From an uncultured Janibacter sp. (GTDB lineage Bacteria > Actinomycetota > Actinomycetes > Actinomycetales > Dermatophilaceae), in assembly GCA_946222495.1 (NCBI GenBank), contig CAMICF010000053.1:1-15063 (forward strand): a stretch of 15,063 nucleotides of DNA, in the 5' to 3' direction. Positions 1 to 5,399 of the stretch are shown here, piece by piece; position 1 is the first letter of the stretch; each line of letters starts with the position of its first letter. The notes below the pieces were generated by a model that saw only the letters and a list, made by a program, of their open reading frames with translations, made no database searches and was not told the DNA's origin. Made by a program: the position numbers and the translations under genes.

Positions 1-90
1 GTCCACGAAGGCGGCCTCGGTGAGCCCGGCGAGGGCGGGGAGACCGAGTTCGATCAGGCGGGCGGTCTGGGCGGCGGCATCGTCGGTCAT
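1..90 (-). CDS. N-terminus of an unidentified protein (partial)
   Basis: An ATG at base 90 reads leftward through 30 sense codons with no stop and runs out of the window, so only the amino terminus is visible. The residues begin MTDDAAAQTARLIELG and continue with a short helix-like LPALAGLTEAAF segment. This resembles the start of actinobacterial DUF5701-type proteins, but 30 residues are too few to assign a family. Codons end in G or C almost throughout, which supports real coding. No good Shine-Dalgarno sequence precedes the ATG. The gene is divergent from the surface-protein operon starting at 225, and the 134-base gap should hold both promoters. Confidence 0.55.
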   Translation of the reverse strand, partial: MTDDAAAQTARLIELGLPALAGLTEAAFVD

Positions 91-111
91 GGAGCCGGAA
101 CGGCAGCCCGG

Positions 112-124
112 GGAAGAAACTTCC
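112..124. promoter_or_regulatory. Short inverted repeat in a divergent intergenic region
   Basis: GGAAG-AAA-CTTCC is a perfect 5-bp inverted repeat with a 3-base spacer, in the gap between the divergent genes at 90 and 225. It sits in a locally AT-richer stretch, as an operator would. It is short enough to arise by chance, and no regulator gene is adjacent. No convincing -35/-10 pair was found in this gap. Confidence 0.25.
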
Positions 125-224
125 GCTTTTCCTGAAATCCATCCCATCCGCTGTGGAGATGGCTCCGAAGTCCTCTTGCCCCACAGAGGCGGCACCGTGT
201 CGCCGGTTTACAGGAGGACTCGTC

Positions 225-995
225 ATGCGTATGACTCGAATCGCCACCATCGCCGCGACCGCGGCTCTCGTCGGTCTGCCCCTGGCGGCTGGTCCCGCCA
301 GCGCCGACGGCGCCGAGGGCCACGACCTCACCGCCGAACTGACCCAGCTCAATGACTCGGGAGCCTCCGGCACGGCCTGGGCCAAGGTCGAGGGCAACCA
401 GGTCGAGATCAAGCTCGAGACCCAGGGCCTGCTCGCCGGCGCCGAAGCCCCGCACGCCCAGCACATCCACCTCGGCGGGCAGGGCATGTGCCCGACCAAC
501 GACCAGAAGGGCAGCGGCTTCGAGGGGGCGCTGCAGACGAGCGACGCCGCCGACCAGTACGGCGCCGTCAAGGTGTCCCTGACCAAGGAGCCGGGCAAGA
601 CCGACGACAGCGCAGCCCTGGACGTCGCGAACTTCCCCACCGGGGCCAGCAACACCTACTCGCGCACGATCACGGTTGACGACAAGGTGGCCGAGCAGAT
701 CGCCGCTGGTGAGGGCGTGGTCGTCGTCCACGGTGTCGACCACGACGGCTCCGGCAAGTACGACGGCGACACGAAGTCGGACCTCGACCCGAAGCTGCCC
801 TCCGAGGCCACCGACCCGGCGGCCTGTGGTGAGCTCGACGCGGCCCAGATGGCGATGCCGCACGGCGGCGTCGAGACCGGCGGCTCGGACACCGCGGGCA
901 TGGAGTACCCGGGCACGGTTGCCCTCGGTGCCCTGGCTCTCGGTCTCGGTGGCGTTGGCTTCGCAGCCACGCGTCGCATGAAGACGAACCGCTGA
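225..995 (+). CDS. Exported CHRD-like surface protein with C-terminal sorting tail
   Basis: A 256-residue secreted protein. The ATG at 225 is chosen because AGGAGG (212-217) lies 7 bases upstream and the protein then starts with a classic signal peptide: MRMTR, a hydrophobic stretch, and a likely cleavage after ASA at residue 27. The mature part resembles CHRD domains, with the AQHIHLG motif (His80, His82), a second VVVHGVDHD stretch (His169, His173), and two lone cysteines (89, 201) that could form a disulfide. The end is a sorting-signal layout: GGVETGG (214-220), a short linker, a hydrophobic segment at about 230-248 and a basic RRMK tail. Five bases separate it from the sortase gene, so it is probably that enzyme's substrate. 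The molecular function of CHRD domains is poorly known; surface anchoring is inferred. Confidence 0.8.
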   Translation: MRMTRIATIAATAALVGLPLAAGPASADGAEGHDLTAELTQLNDSGASGTAWAKVEGNQVEIKLETQGLLAGAEAPHAQHIHLGGQGMCPTNDQKGSGFEGALQTSDAADQYGAVKVSLTKEPGKTDDSAALDVANFPTGASNTYSRTITVDDKVAEQIAAGEGVVVVHGVDHDGSGKYDGDTKSDLDPKLPSEATDPAACGELDAAQMAMPHGGVETGGSDTAGMEYPGTVALGALALGLGGVGFAATRRMKTNR

Positions 996-1000
996 GCGAC

Positions 1001-1735
1001 ATGAAGAACGAGGAGACCGGCGGACGCCGTCGACGTCGACGCACAGTCGTCGTCGCGGCGTCTGCCGGCCTGCTCCTGGCCGGCGCCGGGACCGTCGGGT
1101 GGGCGGCGACCCAACAGGTCGACGCCCCCCCGGCGCCTCCCGTCGCCGAGTCGAGATCGACGGCCGGCAGTGCCGAGTCGAGCGCCCCATCCACTTCCTC
1201 GACCTCGTCGAAGGCGGCATCGCCCACGACGAAGGAGAGGGCCGGCTCATCCCCTTCGTCCACGGTGAAGCCGCTGTCCCGGTCGAAGCCGACCTCCGTC
1301 CGCATCCCCGGGATCGACGTCGAGGCGCCCGTCCACGGCCTGGGCCTCGACGCGCAGGGGCAGCTCACGGTCCCCTCGGGGGATCGCTATGACGAGGTCG
1401 GCTGGTATGACGGGTCGCCCACCCCCGGTGAGACCGGGCCGGCGGTGCTCGAGGGGCACGTCACGGGCAGCGGCCACGACCCGTCCGTCTTCTTCGAGCT
1501 GGGGGACACCCGCAAGGGTGACCGCATCGAGGTCGACCGTGAGGACGGCACCACCGCCACCTTCGAGGTGACGCAGGTGAAGAGCACACCCAAGGACGAC
1601 TTCCCCCGCATCGACGTCTACGGCGCGACCGACGGACCGGAGCTGCGGGTCATCACCTGCGGCGGCACCTACGACGAGAGCGCTGGGCGGCACCTGGACA
1701 ACGTCATCGTCTTCGCCGAGCTCGTGAAGGACTGA
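1001..1735 (+). CDS. Class F-type sortase (transpeptidase)
   Basis: A 244-residue membrane-anchored cysteine transpeptidase. A basic run (RRRRRR, 9-14) precedes one transmembrane helix (about 15-37). A low-complexity Pro/Ser/Thr linker (41-95) leads into the sortase barrel (about 97-244). The catalytic triad is visible: His153 in LEGHVTG, Cys220 in VITCGG and Arg230 in AGRHLDN. Size, the single N-terminal anchor and the ITCGG motif fit the actinobacterial class F (or E) sortases, which usually lie beside one substrate. The start is 5 bases after the previous stop with only a weak ribosome site, so translational coupling to the substrate gene is likely. Expected role: joining the upstream protein to the cell wall outside the membrane. 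Confidence 0.88.
   Translation: MKNEETGGRRRRRRTVVVAASAGLLLAGAGTVGWAATQQVDAPPAPPVAESRSTAGSAESSAPSTSSTSSKAASPTTKERAGSSPSSTVKPLSRSKPTSVRIPGIDVEAPVHGLGLDAQGQLTVPSGDRYDEVGWYDGSPTPGETGPAVLEGHVTGSGHDPSVFFELGDTRKGDRIEVDREDGTTATFEVTQVKSTPKDDFPRIDVYGATDGPELRVITCGGTYDESAGRHLDNVIVFAELVKD
1251..1260 (+). repeat. Copy 1 of the CCCCTTCGTC motif family
   Basis: Exact 10-mer inside the sortase linker, where it is read as Ser-Pro-Ser-Ser codons. It belongs to a set of six exact copies in this window (1251, 4693, 4916, 7356, 8075, 12228). Function unknown. Confidence 0.5.
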
Positions 1736-1780
1736 CCCCCGCACACCGCTCAACAAGAGAAACCTGAGGCGGGTGAGGCC

Positions 1781-1811
1781 TTGACAACCTACAACCAATA
1801 GGTTGTAGGTT
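1781..1811 (+). promoter_or_regulatory. Core promoter of the arsR-SRPBCC operon (leaderless)
   Basis: A perfect -35 box TTGACA (1781-1786) is followed after 19 bases by TAGGTT (1806-1811), a TANNNT-type -10. Seven bases downstream of the -10 lies the GTG at 1818, so transcription would start at or next to the start codon and yield a leaderless mRNA. There is no Shine-Dalgarno sequence, which agrees. Confidence 0.65.
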
Positions 1812-1812
1812 G
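1785..1812. promoter_or_regulatory. Perfect 12-bp inverted-repeat operator
   Basis: CAACCTACAACC - AATA - GGTTGTAGGTTG: both 12-base arms match without mismatch around a 4-base centre. The repeat starts within the -35 box and ends just after the -10, so a bound dimer would block RNA polymerase. Autoregulation by the ArsR-type protein encoded 6 bases downstream is the obvious reading. Each arm contains the related sub-elements CAACC and ACAACC, so two half-sites per arm are possible. Confidence 0.75.
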
Positions 1813-1817
1813 GTCTC

Positions 1818-2165
1818 GTGACACCCACCGAAGCGGAGAAGGCAGACGCCTTCTTCCACGCCCTCGCCGACAGTACGCGCCGCGACATCCTGCGCCGTGT
1901 CCTCGCCGGTGAGCACTCGGTGACAGCACTGGCCGAGCGCTACCCGATGAGCTTCGCCGCCGTGCAGAAGCACGTGGCGGTGCTCGAGCGGGCCGGGCTG
2001 ATCACCAAACGCCGCAGTGGCCGTGAGTCGCTGGCGAGTGGCGACGTGGAGGCCGTGCGAGCGGTCTCGACGATGCTCGCCGAGCTCGAGGCCGTGTGGC
2101 GCGGACGGGTCGAGGGGATCGATGCCCTGCTGGCCCGGGACGACACCAGCGAGCACATCAGTTGA
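1818..2165 (+). CDS. ArsR-family winged-helix repressor
   Basis: A 115-residue winged helix-turn-helix protein. LADSTRRDILRRVLAG (residues 16-31) and the recognition region with VQKHVAVLERAGLI (about 49-62) are typical of ArsR-type regulators that pair with SRPBCC genes. The metal-binding Cys motif (CVCDL type) of ArsR/SmtB sensors is absent, so it is probably not a metal sensor. A GTG start at 1818 is chosen because it is the first in-frame start and sits directly at the predicted transcription start. It is followed 14 bases later by its SRPBCC partner. Likely an autorepressor acting on the palindrome at 1785-1812; the ligand cannot be told from sequence. Confidence 0.87.
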   Translation: MTPTEAEKADAFFHALADSTRRDILRRVLAGEHSVTALAERYPMSFAAVQKHVAVLERAGLITKRRSGRESLASGDVEAVRAVSTMLAELEAVWRGRVEGIDALLARDDTSEHIS

Positions 2166-2179
2166 TCCAGGAGATCACC

Positions 2180-2665
2180 ATGCCCCTCACCGACGTCACC
2201 ACCGACATCGACACCCGCACCCTCGTCATGACCTGCGACTTCCCCGTCAGCCCCGAGCGCCTCTGGCAGGTCTGGGCCGACCCGCGCCAGCTCGAGCAGT
2301 GGTGGGGGCCCGAGGGCTACCCCGCCACGGTCACCGAGCACGACCTCCGGCCCGGCGGGCTCGTGAAGTACCACATGACCAGTCCCGAGGGGGAGAAGTT
2401 CGGCGGTGGCTGGGAGGTCATCGCCGTGGACGAGCCCGGTCGCCTCGAGCTCAAGGACTTCTTCGCCGACGCCGACGGCAACCCCGTCGACTCCGCCCCC
2501 GAGTCGCGGATGACCGTCGAGATCTCCGCGACGGAGAGCGGCTCCCGCATGGTCAACACCTCGACCTGGGAGAGCGCCGAGGCGATGCAGCAGGTCCTCG
2601 ACATGGGCGTCGTCGAGGGGTCCGCCTCGGCAGTCGGCCAGCTCGACGCCCTGCTCGCCGCCTGA
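2180..2665 (+). CDS. SRPBCC/AHSA1-domain protein
   Basis: A 161-residue START-like (SRPBCC) protein of the activator-of-Hsp90-ATPase-homologue type. The ATG at 2180 has AGGAG (2169-2173) 6 bases upstream. Family landmarks: an N-terminal strand followed by VSPERLWQVWADPRQLEQWWGP, then the RPGG turn, the GGGWEVIAVDEPGRLEL strands and a final helix (about residues 135-160). The fold is a single helix-grip barrel with a hydrophobic cavity that binds small lipophilic molecules. These ArsR-SRPBCC pairs are common in actinobacteria, but the ligand or reaction is mostly unknown. It is co-transcribed with the repressor and ends before a strong hairpin. Confidence 0.85.
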   Translation: MPLTDVTTDIDTRTLVMTCDFPVSPERLWQVWADPRQLEQWWGPEGYPATVTEHDLRPGGLVKYHMTSPEGEKFGGGWEVIAVDEPGRLELKDFFADADGNPVDSAPESRMTVEISATESGSRMVNTSTWESAEAMQQVLDMGVVEGSASAVGQLDALLAA

Positions 2666-2671
2666 GCGACC

Positions 2672-2695
2672 GCGGGCGGCACCGGCACCGCCCGC
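2672..2695 (+). terminator. GC-rich hairpin after the SRPBCC gene
   Basis: GCGGGCGG (2672-2679) pairs perfectly with CCGCCCGC (2688-2695) around an 8-base loop, starting 7 bases after the stop codon. There is no T-tract. It may act together with the longer hairpin at 2711-2747. Confidence 0.4.
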
Positions 2696-2710
2696 ACCCC
2701 CGCCCAGCAC

Positions 2711-2747
2711 GAAGGTGGGCCCGGACGAATCGTCCGGGCCCACCTTC
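2711..2747. terminator. Bidirectional terminator, 18-bp perfect stem
   Basis: GAAGGTGGGCCCGGACGA (2711-2728) and its exact complement (2730-2747) are separated by a single A, so the real loop is about 5 bases. It lies between convergent genes ending at 2665 and 2791. The outer GAAGG/CCTTC gives a short A-rich or T-rich edge on each side. An intrinsic terminator for both transcripts is the simplest reading. Confidence 0.75.
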
Positions 2748-2790
2748 ATGCTGTCCTCACGCCACGACGCTCACGGCGCGACGACCGAGC

Positions 2791-4605
2791 TCACTTCGTC
2801 ACGGTGAAGCGGAGCGTCTCCGTCGACACCGTGCCGTAGCGGTCCGTGCTGTGGACCCGCGCGGTGTGCTTGCCCGGTTCGAGGTCGGACGGCAGCTCCT
2901 GGCGCCACAGGTGCATCCCGCTCGTGGCGGGCCCGCCGCCGTGGACGAGCTGCTCCTGGACCGCCGCCGGGTCGGACCAGAGGGCGCCGAGCTTCTTGCG
3001 CTCGCCCTCCATCTGCTGGGTGCGGGTGGCCGGCTCGGCCGCGCCGCCGTCGATCGAGACGGTGACCTTCGACCCCGTCGAGCCCGCGTACACGTTGGCC
3101 GTGAGGTAGGTCGGGCCGTCGAGGTCCTGCGAGGACAGGGTCGTCGGCGTCTCGAACTTCGGGGCGCCGGACTTCTTGTCCTGGTGCTCCTGGAACCAGG
3201 AGCGGTAGCTCGGCGAGTTGAGGCCGAGGCTCATCTGCTCGGAGTCGTTCTCGCCGGTGACGGTGAAGCGCTCGCGGTCACCTTCCGGCCGCGACTCGTA
3301 GGTGAGGACGCCGGGGCGGGCGCCGTCCTTCTGCAGGGCCGTCGGGTAGCCGTCCTCGGTCACCCGACCGGAGTACCAGTCACCGGAGATCGCGCCGGCC
3401 GTGATGTGGTCGAAGGGGAGCTCGTCCACCCCCATGGTCTCGGCCCAGCCCTCGGTCGCGTCGCCCTCGCGCATGACCTCGGTCGTGTGGCTGTGCCCGC
3501 CGAAGGCGACGGCCTCGTGGCCGGAGACGATGTCGTGGATCTCGGTGATCTCCTGGACCTGGTGCTGGGTCAGCGACTGGTCGTTGAAGTTCAGCAGCGG
3601 GATGTGGGCCGCGAGCACGACGGTCTTGTCGTTCGGCACCTCGGCGATGTCCTGGCGCAGCCACTCGAGCTGCTCCTCGCCGAGGCCGCCCTGGTACTTC
3701 TCGCCGGTGCTGTACTGCACCGAGTTGAGCGCGACGACGTGCAGGTCGCCGACGTCGTAGGAGTAGTAGTCGGCCCCGAGGTTGGCGCGGTAGGTGTCGA
3801 AGCGGTGCTCGCTCTGCGCGTCGAGGTCGAGGTCGTGGTTGCCGGGGAGGAAGCGGGCCGGCCCGTTGAGCATGCCGGTCAGCTCCCGGATGCCCGGGTA
3901 GAGCGAGAGGTCGTCGCCGACGACGTCACCGAGGAAGAGGGCGCCGCAGCTGGCGTAGTCGGAGCGCTTCGACAGGTCGGTGAAGGCGCCCTTGCGGGCG
4001 TACTCCGCCTCTTCCTCGTCGTAGGTCTGGATGTCGCCGCCCATGATGCAGTTCTGCTCGGACTTCGCGGTCCCGGCGGACCTGGCCATGGGGAAGTTCA
4101 CCGCGTCGGGCAGGTCACCGGTCGGCTCGATGCCGCCGTACTTCAGCTCGGGGGATCCCTTGGGCAGGTGGACGTAGGAGAACTGGGCGACGTTGTCGTC
4201 GTCGACCGGCACCTCGTACCCGGCCTTCTGGGTGACGAAGACGTTCATGTTGTCGCGGGCCGGCAGCTCGTAGCGGCCCTTCGCGTCCGTGGTGACGACG
4301 TCCTTGCCGTTGGAGACGGTGACGTCCTTGATCCCGCGCTCGCGGGAGTCCTGCGTGGAGTTCTTGTTCACGTCGTCGAAGACGACGCCGTCCAGGGTCT
4401 CCTGGTCGTCGTCGGGGCCGGCGACGACGTCGACCTTGCCGCGGTAGGGCTCCGGAGGGGCGTCCTCGGAGGCGGTCGCCTGGGTCGCCGTGGTCGTCGC
4501 GTCGGCGGCGGGTGAGGCGTGGGTGCTGGGGATCATCGTCGCCAACGAGAGGAGGAGCGCTCCGGTGGCGATGGGCGCGGTCGCGCGGGACATCTTCAGG
4601 GGCAT
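2791..4605 (-). CDS. Exported calcineurin-like metallophosphoesterase
   Basis: A 604-residue secreted protein. The start at 4605 is preferred over an upstream in-frame ATG at 4656 because GAAGGA (complement of 4615-4620) lies 9 bases ahead and a signal peptide follows at once (MPLKMSR, hydrophobic core, cleavage near THASPA, about residue 30). Domains: an SdrD-B/MetallophosN-like beta domain (about 70-165), the metallophosphatase core (about 183-410) and a C-terminal beta domain (about 430-604). Metal-site residues are visible: Asp191 and Gln193 in GDIQ, GDVVGD (Asp227), GNHD (Asn257, His258), AAHIP (His334) and GHSH (His371, His373). Gln in place of His in the first motif resembles the MetallophosN/C subfamily. 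The substrate is unknown; an outside-cell phosphodiester or phosphomonoester is expected. It lies downstream of the peroxidase on the same strand. Confidence 0.87.
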   Translation of the reverse strand: MPLKMSRATAPIATGALLLSLATMIPSTHASPAADATTTATQATASEDAPPEPYRGKVDVVAGPDDDQETLDGVVFDDVNKNSTQDSRERGIKDVTVSNGKDVVTTDAKGRYELPARDNMNVFVTQKAGYEVPVDDDNVAQFSYVHLPKGSPELKYGGIEPTGDLPDAVNFPMARSAGTAKSEQNCIMGGDIQTYDEEEAEYARKGAFTDLSKRSDYASCGALFLGDVVGDDLSLYPGIRELTGMLNGPARFLPGNHDLDLDAQSEHRFDTYRANLGADYYSYDVGDLHVVALNSVQYSTGEKYQGGLGEEQLEWLRQDIAEVPNDKTVVLAAHIPLLNFNDQSLTQHQVQEITEIHDIVSGHEAVAFGGHSHTTEVMREGDATEGWAETMGVDELPFDHITAGAISGDWYSGRVTEDGYPTALQKDGARPGVLTYESRPEGDRERFTVTGENDSEQMSLGLNSPSYRSWFQEHQDKKSGAPKFETPTTLSSQDLDGPTYLTANVYAGSTGSKVTVSIDGGAAEPATRTQQMEGERKKLGALWSDPAAVQEQLVHGGGPATSGMHLWRQELPSDLEPGKHTARVHSTDRYGTVSTETLRFTVTK

Positions 4606-4778
4606 GCTTGCTGTTCCTTCGTGTGTGGGCACGGCCACGGATGCGGCGGTGCCCACGGTCCGGTGCGGACGTGAACCCGTCGTGTCGCCCCGGACGAAGG
4701 GGGACGACCTCTCGGTCCCGGACCGGTGAACAGCAGTTCAGGGAAGAGTCAGGATCGGCGCGCGAACGCCCTTGCGCC
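4606..4778 (-). promoter_or_regulatory. Upstream region of the metallophosphoesterase, with palindrome
   Basis: This 173-base gap must carry the phosphoesterase promoter and any terminator of the peroxidase gene. TGAAC-AGCA-GTTCA (4727-4740) is a perfect 5-bp inverted repeat that could be an operator. A copy of the CCCCTTCGTC motif lies at 4693-4702. GTTCAC-like hexamers occur on the minus strand near 4731 and 4675 but do not form the 11-base direct repeats of a PHO box. No clear -35/-10 pair was identified. Confidence 0.3.
4693..4702 (-). repeat. Copy 2 of the CCCCTTCGTC motif family
   Basis: Intergenic copy, on the minus strand. Its extended form CCCCCTTCGTCCGGGG is identical to the copy at 4916, over 16 bases. 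Confidence 0.5.
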
Positions 4779-5267
4779 TCAGGCGACGACGTCGCGCACG
4801 ACCGCGACGAGGCGCTCGTCGGCCGGGGTGACCTGCGGGCTGAACCGCGCCACGGGGGTGCCGTCGGCGTCGATGACGAACTTCTCGAAGTTCCACCGGA
4901 TGTCGCCGGTCTCGCCCCCTTCGTCCGGGGTGTCGACGAGGGCGGCGTAGACCGGGTGCCGGCCGGGGCCGTTGACCTCGACCTTCTCGGCCATCGGGAA
5001 GGTGACGCCGTAGGTGGCGGAGCAGAACTCGGCGATCTCCTCCGAGGTGCCCGGCTCCTGCCCGCCGAACTGGTTGCACGGCAGCCCGACCACGGTGAAG
5101 CCCTGCGCCGAGTACTTCTCGTGGAGCGTCTCGAGCTCGGCGTACTGCGGGGTGAGGCCGCACCGCGAGGCGACGTTGACGAGGAGCGCCGGTCGGCCGC
5201 CGGTGAGGTCGCGCAGGGTGCCGACTGTGCCGTCGAGGCGGGCGATGGGCGTGTCGAGGATGCTCAT
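4779..5267 (-). CDS. Glutathione peroxidase-family thiol peroxidase
   Basis: A 162-residue cytosolic peroxidase of the GPx/BtuE family. The peroxidatic Cys is at residue 36 in NVASRCGLTPQY. The second family motif, GLPCNQFGGQEP, supplies the usual Gln and a possible resolving Cys. The third, RWNFEKFVID, supplies the active-site Trp and Asn. Cysteine instead of selenocysteine and the short length fit bacterial enzymes that normally take electrons from thioredoxin (or mycothiol systems) rather than glutathione. Expected reaction: reduction of H2O2 or lipid hydroperoxides. The ATG at 5267 has no strong ribosome site but sits 6 bases after a TAGGGT -10 box. It is divergent from the cholesterol oxidase gene, an H2O2-producing enzyme. 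Confidence 0.92.
   Translation of the reverse strand: MSILDTPIARLDGTVGTLRDLTGGRPALLVNVASRCGLTPQYAELETLHEKYSAQGFTVVGLPCNQFGGQEPGTSEEIAEFCSATYGVTFPMAEKVEVNGPGRHPVYAALVDTPDEGGETGDIRWNFEKFVIDADGTPVARFSPQVTPADERLVAVVRDVVA
4916..4925 (+). repeat. Copy 3 of the CCCCTTCGTC motif family
   Basis: Lies inside the peroxidase gene, where the minus strand reads Asp-Glu-Gly-Gly. Sixteen bases around it match copy 2. Confidence 0.5.
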
Positions 5268-5273
5268 GTCCCG

Positions 5274-5302
5274 ACCCTAGTTCGGGGGCGGCGACCCGTC
5301 AT
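5274..5302 (-). promoter_or_regulatory. Leaderless promoter of the peroxidase gene
   Basis: On the minus strand, ATGACG (complement of 5297-5302, 4 of 6 matches to TTGACA) is followed after 17 bases by TAGGGT (complement of 5274-5279). Six bases further is the ATG at 5267, so the transcript should start at or beside the start codon. Confidence 0.55.
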
Positions 5303-5351
5303 GGACCGCCGTCTCGCCCTGCGGTCTCCGCGCCCGTGTGTGAACATCTTT

Positions 5352-5367
5352 GCTACCCGACGGTAGC
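5352..5367. promoter_or_regulatory. Perfect inverted repeat upstream of the cholesterol oxidase
   Basis: GCTACC-CGAC-GGTAGC has perfect 6-bp arms and a 4-base centre, 33 bases before the oxidase start. The TACC-N4-GGTA layout is like many TetR-family operators. No TetR gene is in the window, so the regulator would act in trans. Confidence 0.45.
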
Positions 5368-5399
5368 CGGGCCAATTCCCTTCGCGCACAAGGAGACCC

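Noticed and set aside
97..124. ECF-sigma promoter (GGAAC -35) before the CHRD-like gene
   Set aside because: GGAAC at 97-101 has no matching -10 at 16-17 bases.
225..995. Canonical LPXTG wall anchor in the CHRD-like protein
   Set aside because: No LPXTG or LAXTG is present; only GGVETGG occupies the sorting-signal position.
1818..2165. Metal-sensing ArsR/SmtB repressor
   Set aside because: The protein has no cysteines, so the usual metal site is missing; its pairing with an SRPBCC gene suggests another role.
2017..4515. An 832-codon open frame on the plus strand
   Set aside because: It runs antisense to the metallophosphoesterase, whose metal motifs and signal peptide are clear. The frame is open only because GC-rich DNA has few stops, and its protein is low-complexity.
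4606..4656. Upstream ATG (4656) for the metallophosphoesterase
   Set aside because: The ATG at 4605 has a GAAGGA ribosome site at good spacing and starts a proper signal peptide; the extension does not.
4670..4735. PHO box (GTTCAC repeats) upstream of the phosphoesterase
   Set aside because: The GTTCAC-like hexamers are about 55 bases apart and lack the 11-base direct-repeat spacing.
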